64,000 bases of DNA from Tranzscheliella williamsii (taxonomy: Eukaryota > Basidiomycota > Ustilaginomycetes > Ustilaginales > Ustilaginaceae), in the NCBI GenBank assembly GCA_023212725.1, contig JALBYF010000015.1, positions 124,001 through 188,000 on the forward strand. The letters run 5' to 3'. Every line of letters begins with the position of its first letter. Position 1 is the stretch's first letter. The notes below the pieces were generated by a model. It was not told the origin of the DNA. It saw only the letters and a program-made list of their open reading frames with translations, and made no database searches. The translations under genes and the position numbers were made by a program. This document shows, piece by piece, positions 21,001 to 32,100 of this stretch.

Positions 21001-22278
21001 GACGCCGAGGACGACACGCTCTACAATCGAGTCGAGTCCAGCTTGCAAATGTCTGCGCAGCCAGGCGACGGGACCGTGCCATCGCTGGACACGATCAGGT
21101 CCTATCGCCTTGCTTTCGTGGCTAGGAAGCTGGCTAAGGCGGGTCGCGGCTTTGATCTGGATGCCAAGTCGTGCCGTCTGACGCTGTCGAAATACTTGAC
21201 CGCTCGTCTGACCCGCCTAGAGATGGAAGAGGAGCAACGCCGAGTCGAAGAACAGATCGACAGACTCAAGCTGTGGTCTTCGACCGCTCAACGGGAGATT
21301 GACATTGACGGACTGGACGATGGCGCCGACCTTATCAGCATTCTGGCGTCCGACGACAATGATGCTGACAAACTGGAGCCGCAGCTGACCGATTCGCTAC
21401 TTGCGTCGGAAGAGATCAAGGCACTTCAGGAGCGCAAAATGTATCTCAAGGATGTGCTGCGGAATTTAGCGGCCAAGTTCAAGCGCGAAGGGCAGCGCTT
21501 CTGCCGTCCTAGAGACACATGGTGCCCAAGCACAGCTTGGCCGAAGGGCGAAGGGGTGTCCACACTCGCCGCTCCGGAAGCAGCCCAAGTGGTGCCTGGC
21601 TATACAGTGCTTGTGGTCGACACCAACATCATCGTCACTCCTGGACAAATGGTTCAGCAGCTGATTGAAGCACAGCGATGGACCGTCATCATCCCGCTCG
21701 CCGTCATTACTGAGCTCGACGGTCTTGCGCGCAACGATAACGAGCTAGGCTCTGAAGCGAACCGTGCCATTGCATTTCTCGAATCGCGGATCCGGACCCA
21801 TGCCAAGTGGCTGAAGGTGCAGACGAGCCGAGGCAACTATCTCAGCGACCTGTCGATCCGATCCGAGGATATCGATTTCGGCGGGCAGGAGTTGGCGGGC
21901 GGCGGCGGGTCTGCATTGGGCCACGGTGGCGCTGGCCATGCGGGCTGGCAGCCGCAGCATGCGCATGGGCCGACGGCGGCGGACGAGCTGGCGGGGGGTG
22001 GTGCGGAGACCAAGTCGGTAGCGGCGCGCAATGTCGACGAGGTGATCCTGCGCATCCTCGCGTGGCAGCGGCACCACTTTCTCGACCGGCGCAACATCCT
22101 CCGCGGCGCGGCGCGCGGCGGCACGGCAGCGCCGCCCGACGCCGAGCCGACCCCGGCCACGCCAAAGAGCGTACTCCTCACCCTCGACCGCAACCTCCGA
22201 CTCAAGGCCAAGGCGCGCGGCCTTGCCAGTCTCGACGAGCGCGGTATCGCCCACCTCGGCGAGCTGACGCTCGCATGA
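18029..22278 (+). CDS. SMG6: EST1/SMG6-type protein with PIN nuclease domain
   Basis: Relative of telomerase-associated Est1 and the nonsense-mediated-decay endonuclease SMG6. Two exons, 18029-19938 and 20034-22278, give 1384 residues. The first 350 residues are a Ser/Arg/Pro-rich disordered tail. The Est1 region (about 354-660) includes LDRSYWIRLIVKHRDLAECH and, across the splice, HLTKSLIAAKPFSMAKDSVL, which matches the family. The C-terminal PIN domain (about 1159-1380) has VLVVDTNIIVTPG, ITELDGLARND, NVDEVILRIL and LTLDRNLRLKA. The intron appears to be GC-AG (AAAAG/GCAAGTG), with a CTGAC branch site; a GT donor nearby would break the frame. A Gly/Ala/His-rich insertion interrupts the PIN domain. 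The PIN residues favour a nuclease, so SMG6 is a better fit than yeast-type Est1. Confidence 0.87.
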
Positions 22279-22460
22279 GCCGCCATTCCTCCCCCCCTTA
22301 ACAGCCAATCCAATCAGCGGCGCTGCCCCACCCCACGTAATCAGTGTGTTGTATGCGTGAGAAAAACAGATGCATTCACAGCGGCTGGCGGTTGCGGCGC
22401 TGAGCGGGAACGGTAGTACATGGACCGAGAGAGGGATGCAGGGGCGGATGTGGAAACGGG

Positions 22461-24194
22461 CTAGCCCATCTTGAAGTGGAACTGCTGGCCGCCGGGGAAG
22501 CCGCCGCCGGGGAAGCCTGCCTGCTGCTGGAAGAACATTTCGAAGGGGTGTGCGCCCTGGGCGAAGGGGTGTGCGTAGCCGCCCTGGTGTGCGCCCATGG
22601 GGTCGTTGGGGTCGTCGCCTGCGTCGTACCTGCGGCGCTGTTCCGGGTCGCCGAGGACGCCCCAGGCCTCGTTGATCTGGGCCATTTTCTGCTGGGAGCC
22701 GCCCTTGTCGGGATGGTGCTCGCGGGCGAGGCGGCGGTAGGCCTTTTTGATCACGGCGAGATCGTCGGTGCGCTTGACGCCGAGCACCTTGTAGTAGTCT
22801 TTGGACTGGCTTAGTTTGAGCCGCTTCTGCGCGGTCTGCAGCTTCTGGTGGAGGGCGCGGTCGCTGCGCCCGGACACGTCGAAGGCCTTGGTGTAGTCGC
22901 GCACCGCGTCCTCGTACCGCTCCTCGTGCAGCGCCACCTCGGCGCGCGCCGCCACGGCCTCGACATTGTCCGGGTCCTTGGCAAGCACGCGGTCGCAGTA
23001 CGCCATCGCCTTGCCCAGGTCGTTCAGCTCGGCGTACGACTTGCAGTACATCGTATCCAGCTCGATCAGCAGCGCCGACTCCTCCGCCGGGTCGCCCTTG
23101 TAGTCCGCCGGGATCAGTGCCTCGTCGTCGCCCGGCTGCACCTCCTGCGCGGCGCGGATGACCGCTTGGATCTCATCCACCACCGTCGGCCCACCCACCT
23201 TGCCACCCTTCATGGCGGAGAGGACCGCGCGGTAGCTGTTCGAGTGGTAGAAGTTACGCACCTTCTTCAGCGACTTTTCCAGCGCGCGCAGCTTGCGGTG
23301 CGCCTGTGCACACGCCTTATTGTCTGGGTCCGAGTGGAGGCACGCCTTGAGATGCTGCAGACCCGCTTCGCTGCTCTGCGACCCGGGCGTGCCCACCACG
23401 TAGTAGGAGAGCACCGACAACCGCCGCAGCAGGAACGGAGACGGTGACAGATGGACCGCGCGGGTCCAGTCCGCCATGGCGTCTTCAATGTTGCCCTGCA
23501 GTGTCCGACATCGGGCGCGGACGAGGCGGGTGTCGAGGTGCGAGGGCGAAATCTTGAGGATCTCGCCGGCAAGCTGAATGCACTGCTCTACTTTGGCTTG
23601 GTCGGTTTCTTTGCCCTTACCCTTGGCTGTCTTGGCCTGCGCCTTGTCGAGCTCCTTGACGAGTTTGTCGAGCGACTTGAGCGAGGTTTCGGCGGTGACC
23701 AGCTTGGTACGCACTGCAACCGCTTCGGCAGGGACGGGGTCCTTGGTGTTCTTCCCGGCTCGGATGGCCTCGTATGCCTTGATCGCCTGTGTCGCCTTGT
23801 CGTAGTCGCCTTCGGTGAGGTAGATCTTGGCGCGCTGGAGATGCGCCTTGTCAAACTTGGGGTTGAGGTCGAGGAGTGTCTGGAAGTCGTTCAGGGCCGC
23901 ATTGGTCCGGCCGAGGGAGAGCTGTGCGGTGGCGCGACGGTAGTAAGACAGCCAGGACGAGGGGTCGGCCAGGATGGCCTGGTCGAAGGACGAGAGCGCT
24001 TCCTGATACCGCCCGGACTGGAGGGCGGCATTGGCCTGCGTCAGATGCTGGCTGGCTGCGCCAGCGCCGGCGGCGAAGGCATGCTGCGTCGCCAGTGGGT
24101 CCGCTTCGGCTAGCACGCACGGGGTGGCCAAGCCCAGCGTCAAGCACAGCGAAAGCGACAGCGCCAACAGCGAGGGCAGCAGCCTGGTGCGCAT
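22461..24194 (-). CDS. ER-lumen TPR and J-domain protein (DNAJC3/P58IPK-like)
   Basis: Predicted soluble ER co-chaperone for the Hsp70 BiP/Kar2. Single exon, 577 residues. A signal peptide is clear (MRTRLLPSLLALSLSLCLTL, cleavage near residue 29). Residues about 50-460 hold tandem TPR-like helices (for example ANAALQSGRYQEALSSFDQA and RATAQLSLGRTNAALNDF). The J domain begins near residue 464: DYYKVLGVKRTDDLAVIKKA, then the essential HPD in REHHPDKGG, then YDAGDDPND. The tail is Gly/Phe/Gln-rich. No HDEL-type retention signal is present at the C-terminus (ends FHFKMG), as in other DNAJC3-type proteins. The layout of signal peptide, TPRs and C-terminal J domain is diagnostic of this class. It converges with the SMG6-type gene (182 bases between stops). 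Confidence 0.92.
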   Translation of the reverse strand: MRTRLLPSLLALSLSLCLTLGLATPCVLAEADPLATQHAFAAGAGAASQHLTQANAALQSGRYQEALSSFDQAILADPSSWLSYYRRATAQLSLGRTNAALNDFQTLLDLNPKFDKAHLQRAKIYLTEGDYDKATQAIKAYEAIRAGKNTKDPVPAEAVAVRTKLVTAETSLKSLDKLVKELDKAQAKTAKGKGKETDQAKVEQCIQLAGEILKISPSHLDTRLVRARCRTLQGNIEDAMADWTRAVHLSPSPFLLRRLSVLSYYVVGTPGSQSSEAGLQHLKACLHSDPDNKACAQAHRKLRALEKSLKKVRNFYHSNSYRAVLSAMKGGKVGGPTVVDEIQAVIRAAQEVQPGDDEALIPADYKGDPAEESALLIELDTMYCKSYAELNDLGKAMAYCDRVLAKDPDNVEAVAARAEVALHEERYEDAVRDYTKAFDVSGRSDRALHQKLQTAQKRLKLSQSKDYYKVLGVKRTDDLAVIKKAYRRLAREHHPDKGGSQQKMAQINEAWGVLGDPEQRRRYDAGDDPNDPMGAHQGGYAHPFAQGAHPFEMFFQQQAGFPGGGFPGGQQFHFKMG

Positions 24195-24834
24195 CGTACC
24201 AAAACGCCCACTCCAAGCCGCTTGTGTGAAGGCCCAAGAAACACCAACGACGTCCGCTGCCGCCTCGGAGATGGGTATAGCAGGAGCAGTTCAGACTATG
24301 GACCGCGCCGGTTAGCCTCCGGGCCCGAGTCGGAAGGGTTGCACGCTGGTAGAGGTGTCGAAACCGCCTGAATGGATCGTTACCAAGACTGCCCGTGTCA
24401 CGACTGGAGAGAGATGGAGCGGGTTGTGTGCTGGTGAGGGGTCTAAGGGATGCTGATAGACGGAAGCACAGAGGGTTGTACTCGACCCACGCAGTTCCAG
24501 GTCATCAAGTTAGGGTCGTTTGTGACTTTCACCGGCTTGCGGGGTTCAACGTGGAAGTTGTGAGCTGGAAAGTTCCATTCGCACGAGTAAAGGCGACGAT
24601 AAACAGCATCAGCTCGTGCTGCGGCTTAACAGACACCCGCGCTGTCATAAACCTCCTCCACACCTTGCATATATTGTATTGCGCCGGGACGCTGCTCACC
24701 GTCTAAGACTCAGCTGCGTTCACAACGACCTCAGTGGAACAAGATGCGAGGCAGACGGCGAGAGAAGCACGTGCGAACGGATTTCTCTGATTACGAGGGC
24801 AGTCAAGAAGACTCGGCGAAGGAAAGGGATGCGT
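24195..24834. other. Region between the DnaJ gene start and the FDH end
   Basis: 640 bases containing the DnaJ-gene promoter (minus strand) and the FDH 3' untranslated region. No further gene is supported. Confidence 0.5.
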
Positions 24835-26117
24835 CTACTTGCGCTGGCCATAAGCCTTAGTGGCGTACGAGCCGCGCTCAACAATGACGTTGACGGGGTT
24901 TTGAGGCTTGCCGGTGAAGTAGTTTTCGAGGATCTCCTTGACACCGGCAGAGTATCGCGCCTGTGCGTCAATGGAGGTGCCCGAAACGTGGGGCGTCATG
25001 GCATTGCCGAAGCCGTGTGGGTTCCGCATGGTGCGGAAGGGGTAGTCCTTGGGAGCAGGCTGGATGGCCGAGACATCTCCACCGTAGCCGCGGATGTGGC
25101 CGCTGGCAAGGGCGTCGCTCATAGCCTGGGCATCGACAATGGCACCTCGGGCTGTGTTGACGACCCAGGCACCCTTCTTCATCCACGAGAGCTTTTCAGC
25201 GTTGATCAGTCCCTTGGTCTCGGGATACAAGGGGCAGTTGATGGTGAGAACGTCGAGCTCCGACAAAAACTGCTTGAGGTCCTCAACTCGGGTAGCGCCA
25301 GTGCTCTGCTCAAGCGACTCATTCTGCTGGTAGTCGTAGTAGGTGAGCTTGGCGCAGTCAAACGGCTTTAGGCGCTGGAGGACACGCGAGCCGATACGGC
25401 CGGATCCAAGCGTGCCGACGACCTTGCCTTCGAGGTCATATGTGTCTCGGGCGACTTCGGAAACGTTCCAGCCGCCGTTCAGGTACTGCTGGTTGGCAGG
25501 AACAAAGTTGCGGACGAGAACGAGGATGGTCATGAGGACGTGCTCAGCGACGGAAGAGACGTTGGAGCCAGTGACCTCGTAGACAGCAATGTTCTTCTTG
25601 TTGGCGGCATCGAGGTCGACGTGGTCGGAACCGACACCAGCAGTGATACAGCACTTGAGGTTCTTGGCCTCTTCGAGGACCTCGGCGGTCAGGTAGCCTG
25701 GATGGAAGGGGGTGGTGATGACGATCTCGGCATCCTTGATGTTCTGTCGGAAGACAGAGTCGGGACCTTCTTTGTCGTCGGTGACAACCAGCTCGTGACC
25801 TTCCTTCTTGAGCCAGTCAGCAATACCAAGCTTGTTCTCGACAGTACCGAGCAGGCGAGGCTCCTCTTGGGCGAATTTGCCTCCAGAGTAGAGAACGGCG
25901 ACAATCTAGATGCCAAGATGGTAAGAAGAAAAGTCAAGACGAAACAAGTGTCAGATCGACGAGAATGGTCTGAGATCGCGGGGATGGCAAGGTTACGCCA
26001 CATAGGAGAGACGATGTTACTCACCTTGGTCATGTTGGGCGGTGTGGTGGAGAAGGCTCGGGAAGAATTGACAATGCGGGGAAGGGTGGTGCGGAGAAGG
26101 GAAGATCTGGCGAACAT
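24835..26117 (-). CDS. FDH1: NAD-dependent formate dehydrogenase
   Basis: Oxidises formate to CO2 with NAD+. Two exons on the minus strand, 26025-26117 and 24835-25905, are separated by a 119-base GTGAGT/TAG intron with a CTGAC branch site, giving 387 residues. Exon 1 encodes a Ser/Arg-rich presequence ([20 protein letters not shown]) ending in MTK. Exon 2 starts [11 protein letters not shown]. Family motifs are [25 protein letters not shown] (substrate Asn), the NAD-binding [25 protein letters not shown] (Arg) and [16 protein letters not shown] (catalytic His). The Met just before the intron (residue 29) could start a cytosolic form, matching the start of fungal and bacterial FDHs without presequences. 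A role in formate detoxification is likely; methylotrophy is not implied. Confidence 0.95.
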
Positions 26118-27894
26118 GGTTGTGGGGTGCGGTGGCTTATAAGGGCAACGAAGTGGGCGAAGAAGAGTTGGGAGAAAGGATCAGCTGAACGGGTCTACGG
26201 TTAAAAGACAGGGACCGATGGATGCGCGCGGCTTGGAACGGGGAAGCTGAGTGTGCTTCCGTGGGCGCAAGAAGCAGAGAGGCCACAACGATGACACGTC
26301 GTGCCAGGTGAGTGTTGGCTTCCGCCACTGCATCGATGCATAACCGCCACCGATGGGGCCAAATGCACGGTTGCTTGAAGTCAGTAGTGCAGTAGCCGCT
26401 TCGGCGCGCTTCGTCCGGACTGGCCGAAGCTGCGCTTATGCTGCTTATGCTGCTGATGATGCTACTGGCTGTTGGCTACATGCCTGTCGAGGGACGCGCA
26501 GCGAAAGGGAGCCCCAAGCGCCACTTCTATCGGACGGACGATGCGGGGAAATCACGGCTGCAGAAGAAATGTAAATGCAGGGACTGCAGCTAAGAGAAAG
26601 GCAGGCAGAGAAAGGCCGGCAGAGCCAAGGCAGAGCACGGCAAGGCAAGGCGCGTTTCGGAGAAATCAAGTCACCTGGACATTGTTGTAATCGAAGCGGG
26701 TCGGCCGCGTGCTTCGGTCGCGGACGCCAGGCGCGGAGCGCCTCCACTTGCCGTGCTGCTTTGCGCGACTATGCATAGTTAAATAACTTGCAACTGTAAC
26801 TATCACAGTGACTGTCACTTGTCACTGTCACCGAAATTGTGACTATCACTGTGACGGTCACTATCACTGAAATTGTGACTGTGACTGGGAGTGTGACGGT
26901 CATCTGCAGCCTAGTGAAGGAGTAGCCGGCGTGGTGCAGATTGGCCTGGCTCGGAACCCCCAGTTATCCGCGCAGCGATATCATGGTGCATCGGTTGCAG
27001 TACCTGAGACTCGCTACTTCCTAAACATTATTTCCCCTAGCAAAACGGAAGCCCGAACACGAGCCTGCTGACAAGTTTTGGCCCCGCCTGTCAAGGGCTC
27101 CGGACCGGCTTCTACAGAATGCTCCTTTGTCGTGACTTTCGCTGGCTATCGCGTCACAATCGCAAGACTGCCAACACCCTAGTGCTCGGCAGGCTGTTCT
27201 AAGGCTAACTTACGTATGGGTTGGGAACGGTTCGGAGACGGTTTGGTGTCGAATGAGTTGAGCCGCGATGTTACCTTCGATCAAGGAAGAGAGATGTGGT
27301 GATAAAGTAATGCAACGACCAAGATGCTTGCCCTTGATATATCTTCGACAAGAAGCGGGCAAGAACGAACAACAGCAAGGTCCGCGTCGAACTTAGACAG
27401 ACGAGCGGCTGAGTCACTACCAAAGGAGGAGGGTCCACCTACTGTAAAAGCCTTGGGCGGGCAAAAGAAATGCTTGAGCTCAACACCGATCATACATTAC
27501 GACAATCGCCGCATGGACGCTCACTCATGTTGGCAAGCGGATGATGCGCTTCTCATTGTGATCTCGTCGATTGGGTCGGCGACCCTATCCGATTTTGCCG
27601 AATGCGAAGGTCATGTCAGCGTAGTTGGTTATGTTCATTGCAGCGCAGTTTAGGTCGCCATCTGCGGCGATAAGCCTTTAGCTCACCTTGGTTGATCGCC
27701 GATGTCGTAATCAAAAAGCTCGCTATCGGCGATTAGACTACCAACTCCAATCAAATCGCATTGCTTCATTCTGCATACCACATGTCGTTCAGCCTTTCGC
27801 GACGGCTCTCGCTACAGGTTCTCGTTCAGCTACCGACCTTTGGTTCCGAATCTTACTGAAGCTGAAGCGCGGATGCATATTGGCCCCCGACGAG
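26118..27894. other. Long gene-poor region
   Basis: About 1.8 kb with no supported coding frame. It holds the FDH promoter, a CACTGTGAC-type repeat cluster at 26793-26901, and the leader of the small gene at 27895. Confidence 0.5.
26793..26901. repeat. CACTGT/GTGAC imperfect repeat cluster
   Basis: About 110 bases built from short CACTGT, TCACT, GTGACT and GTGACGGT units on both strands. A 12-base unit GAAATTGTGACT recurs exactly at 26833-26844 and 26869-26880. Mixed direct and inverted copies mean a single strand could fold on itself. Confidence 0.8.
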
Positions 27895-28290
27895 ATGAGC
27901 GACAACAGCAGACCGCAGGCTTCGGTCATTCGACCAGGAAAAGCGCCGGAGGGCCCACCCGGCTGGGAAGAGCGCCGGATAGAGAAGGAAATAGAGCAGC
28001 AAGATGAGCAGGAGCGCAAGGAGCATAGAAGAGAGAGCTCATCTGGCATGCAGAACATTAAGGACAAGGTACACAGGATGGGCGAAAAGATGCACCTGAT
28101 TGAGCCGAAAGATCCTGCAGAACGCACCGCTGCCCAGCTTCAGGTGAGTTGCTTCTGGCTGCAAGCGCCCAGAACAACAAACGACTGCGCCGCTAACGTG
28201 TTCGCTATGTCTCTCCCCTCCATTTGTATCCTCACTCACGGTTGCTAGAACGCATCTACAATGCCAGAAAGAGTACCACCGGAAGAATAA
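27895..28290 (+). CDS. Small charged hypothetical protein
   Basis: I do not recognise the family. Two exons, 27895-28143 and 28249-28290, are joined by a GTGAGT/TAG intron in phase 0, giving 96 residues. The N-terminus (MSDNSRPQASVIRPGKAPEG) leads into a strongly charged helix-like segment rich in Glu, Arg, Lys and Gln (WEERRIEKEIEQQDEQERK), then KDKVHRMGEKMHLIEPKDP. No signal peptide or membrane helix is present; a soluble, probably helical protein is likely. The frame stays open upstream to a TTG at 27688, but the first ATG is 27895, with G at -3. Support comes from the consistent splice sites and amino-acid bias; it could still be spurious. Confidence 0.55.
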
Positions 28291-29195
28291 TCGGCCATGA
28301 TACGTTTGGCTTTTTGCCCCTGTCTTTGCCCTCTTTTGGGATACTGTAGCCTGTGTTAGTTTCCACCTCTGTACGAACATGGAGTGCTCCTGGCAAGCTT
28401 CCACCTGTGACATTGTTGTGCCGACGGTGATGCGACTGCGCAAAGAATTGTCTTGTATGGCTGACTGCGATTCGATTACGAGCCCGATGGAGCACACCCC
28501 CACCTTTCATTACGAGCCCGATCGAGTACTCCTCCACCTTTCCGGTTTGACGGCTCGTCACGTCGCGGCAGCCGCTCAAAAAACTTTAGCACGACGTGTC
28601 GGGCTGCGACTTGCAAACTTGCACGCCGAGGTGGCGGCGGTGCTTGGCCGTGTTATGAGCGTCGTGATTATTTCCAGGCAGCGGCAGCGAGAGACAGCGA
28701 GAGTCCTGAGTCAAGAGAAGCAGAACTAAGCCTAGCTGTTGTAACCTGACAATACGCCCATATCTAGCTTAGCTGGAATTCTTGATTTACCCTGAAAACA
28801 TCAAGCACCAAGCAAGCATTCAAGCGTTTTTGTCACAAAATCGCAAACACTTCTCACTAAGTAAGTGAGCGTTCTGTGACACGACAGTAGTTATCTCTAC
28901 GGCGCGGTCGTAGAAGTTGCCGGCTGCTTCCTGCCTCGGTCTATGCACATCCTTTGCTCCTACTTTTCGCCTCTTCCCTTGGCCGCATATCTCGTATCTT
29001 ACAACGCTACTAGTCATTCCTTGCACCTTGGGCGTCGGGGCCGGTTCGAAGCACATGACATACGCGCATGCCAGCGACGACACTATAGAACCAGCCACTC
29101 CCTCGAAAAGCAGCGACTCTGTCAAGATTATCTGTCTCGATTCCAGTCCTATCTTAACATCAACCTGGCAAGGCAGACAACCTCCTCGCCCGACC
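28291..29195. other. Region upstream of FUN30
   Basis: About 900 bases with no supported gene. An open frame at 28379-28729 has no recognisable features. A 34-base tandem duplication lies at 28475-28542. The FUN30 frame is open from 28917 but begins there with TTG. Confidence 0.5.
28475..28542. repeat. 34-base imperfect tandem duplication
   Basis: ATTACGAGCCCGAT starts each of two adjacent 34-base units (28475-28508 and 28509-28542), which end in CCACCTTTC. They differ at a few positions in the middle. Confidence 0.8.
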
Positions 29196-32100
29196 ATGAC
29201 CGAACACAACTTCCGCTCGGCAATGTCGGCGGGCTCGGGCGCCTCGATGGGGCGAACCGATTTTGCTCACCGCTCTGCTCCACATTTCACCAATGGCTCT
29301 CACAGTGCCAATGGCAGGCCCTCCCCCGGTGGCACCGGTTCATTACCATCCTCCAGTTTCAAGTCAACGCTAGAGAAGTTCAAGTATGGCGCTTCCCAGA
29401 CCAACTCATCAGGCGCATCCGACAAGAGTTCCGATCTGTCTGATCCTGAGTCGTCTGTCAACGAAGAACCCCAGCCAAAGAAGAGAAGGCTCGTGAGAGG
29501 AGGCGCAGCATCGCGTTCCAGTGCCGGTCTCGAAGATAGCAATGATGATCGCAGTGATGATGTCAAGGAGGTCACAGCACCGCCTCCCAAGAAGTCACCT
29601 CCGCCGGCAGTCGCGCAGCCATCAGCGTCACCGCAGCCGCCAACGATACCGGATGCCGAACTGCGCGAAAAAACCAGGCGTATCATGAAGCTCAACCCCG
29701 TCCTCGAAACCAAGCGCATCATTGCAACTTTGCGCCAGACCAAGGGAAATGTTGAAGAGACGCTCCGGCTACTCGCGCCCCGTCCCAACGCGGTTCCTAC
29801 CACAACGGTCAGTGTGAAGCCGCATCTCAATGCTCTCTCCAAGCCTGCTGTGCGCTCGCATTCAAGCATCCCACGAGTCCTTCCTTTTCCACCAGGCAAG
29901 GAAGGGCGCATCAAAGTGGAGTCAAAATCTTCGCCAGCACCCACTCGACCGTCCGCAGCAGCCGTCGAGATCAGCTCAGACGAAGACGGCTCCGACGACG
30001 ACCAAGACCGCGCCGATAAGGAAGAGAAAGCTGCAGTCAAGTGGTTCAACTCGGCCGATGCTGGCGCTCTCATGGATACCACCAACTGCTCGGCCGCACA
30101 GGCAGAGACCATCATCTCGCTGCGGCCCTTTACAGATGCTGATCATATCGAAGCCACCTTGGGAAGCAAGGCTGCCAAGGGCGTCACGCCCAGACTCTTC
30201 CATCAGTGCAAAGACCTCATGGCTGGCTACTACGAAGTGGACGAAGTGCTGGAAAAGTGCGAAAAGATCGGACGTGAGCTGAGCGCAGCCATGTCCTCTT
30301 GGATGCCCGATACCACCGCCCCTCCCTCGCGCTTGGCGTCGCCCTCTCTCACTGCCTCGGCCTTCGCTTCCAGAGAAGGCACGCCGGCAAGTACGCTCAA
30401 CCTCTCTAGCGTCAAAAAGGGCGGCTCCCTTGCTGACAAATACTACATCGAAGAGCAGCCCAGGCTACTCGCTGACGGAGTCACGCTAAAGGATTACCAA
30501 CTCGTTGGCGTCAATTGGCTCAACCTGCTTTACCGCAAAAAAACGAGCTGCATCCTTGCCGATGAGATGGGGCTCGGCAAAACAGCCCAAGTCATCTCCT
30601 TCTTCGCCCATCTCAAAGAGACGGGTGTATGTGGGCCCCACCTCGTGGTTGCTCCCAGCTCCGTGCTCGAAAACTGGGACCGAGAGTTCCGCTTTTTTGC
30701 CCCGGCCATCAGTGTACGCAAGTACTATGGGTCCATGAAGGACCGCGTCCAATTGCGGGAGGAGCTGTCTGCTGACGAGGAGCTTGAGGTCATCCTAACA
30801 ACGTACGACATGGCAGCGGGCGGGCCGCAGGACCATAGCTTCCTGCGCAAGTTCGGCAAGCGGGGATGTGGCCGCAACCAGTGCAACCCGGACTGTCAAG
30901 AGACCAACTGCCGCGGTGGAGGCTTCCAGATCTGCGTGTTTGACGAAGGCCACATGCTCAAGAATCGCAAATCGCAGAAGTACGACAAACTGCTTCGCTT
31001 GAAAGCCAGCTGGAGGCTTCTTCTGACCGGCACGCCGCTGCAGAACAATCTACAAGAGCTGGTTTCCCTGCTTAACTTTATCATGCCCGACTACTTTTCC
31101 GATGCCGAGGAAGCTCTGGCCGCCATCTTCAAGGTGAAGGCCGGAGGACAACAGAACCAGCTGTCCAAGCAGAGAGTCGACCGGGCAAAACGGATGATGC
31201 ACCCCTTCGTGCTGCGTCGGTTGAAGGATAAAGTATTGACTGATCTGGGAACCAAAACAACCCGGGAGGAATACTGCGAAATGACAGCCGTCCAACGTAA
31301 GATCTACTTTCAGGCTGTGGCCAGAACGAAACGTGTCGCTGCCACTGCCGAGCAGGAGGCAGCAACGGCGCCCAGGACGAGGGGAAAAGCGACAGCCTCG
31401 GCGACCAAAGAGAGCGGACACGTGCTCATGGAGCTACGCAAAGCGGCCAACCATCCCCTTTTGTCGCGCCGGCTGTTTGACGAGGCCAAGATCGATGCAA
31501 TGGCGCGCGACTTGATGAAGGAGCCCGATTATGCCGACTACAACTTTGAGCACGTCAAGGAGGATCTGCGAATCAACACGGACGCGCAGCTCTCCTTCTC
31601 TGCCAAAACGTATCCGGCCACGCGCAAGCATGTGCTGCCGGCCAAGGAGTGGATGAACTCGGGCAAGATTCACGCCCTGCAGCGCCTGATCCCCGAGATC
31701 CAGGCCAAGGGCGACCGAATCTTGATCTTCAGCCAGTTCACCATGGTGCTCGACATCCTCTGCGTCTGCCTCGAACATATGGGCGTCAAGTACGTCGGCT
31801 TCACCGGCTCGACGCAGGTGGAGGACCGCCAGCATCTGGTGGACCAGTTCACCCACGACCCCTCCATCACCGTCTTCCTGCTCTCGACCAAGGCGGGCGG
31901 ATTGGGCATCAATCTGGTGGCGGCAAACTGGGTGATCCTCTTCGACCAAGACTTCAACCCGCACAACGACAAGCAGGCTGCCGACCGCTGCTACCGAATG
32001 GGCCAGACCAAGCCCGTCACGGTGATCAAGCTGCTCAGCCGCGGCACCATCGACGAAGACATCCATGCGCTCGGCGAGAAGAAGCTCGAGCTCGCCGACA

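Noticed and set aside
29041..29052. GGTTCGAA as a tRNA B box
   Set aside because: No matching A box or cloverleaf nearby.
28917..29195. FUN30 start at 28917
   Set aside because: The codon is TTG and the predicted extension has a hydrophobic run unsuited to a nuclear remodeller. The ATGs at 29055 or 29196 are the realistic starts.
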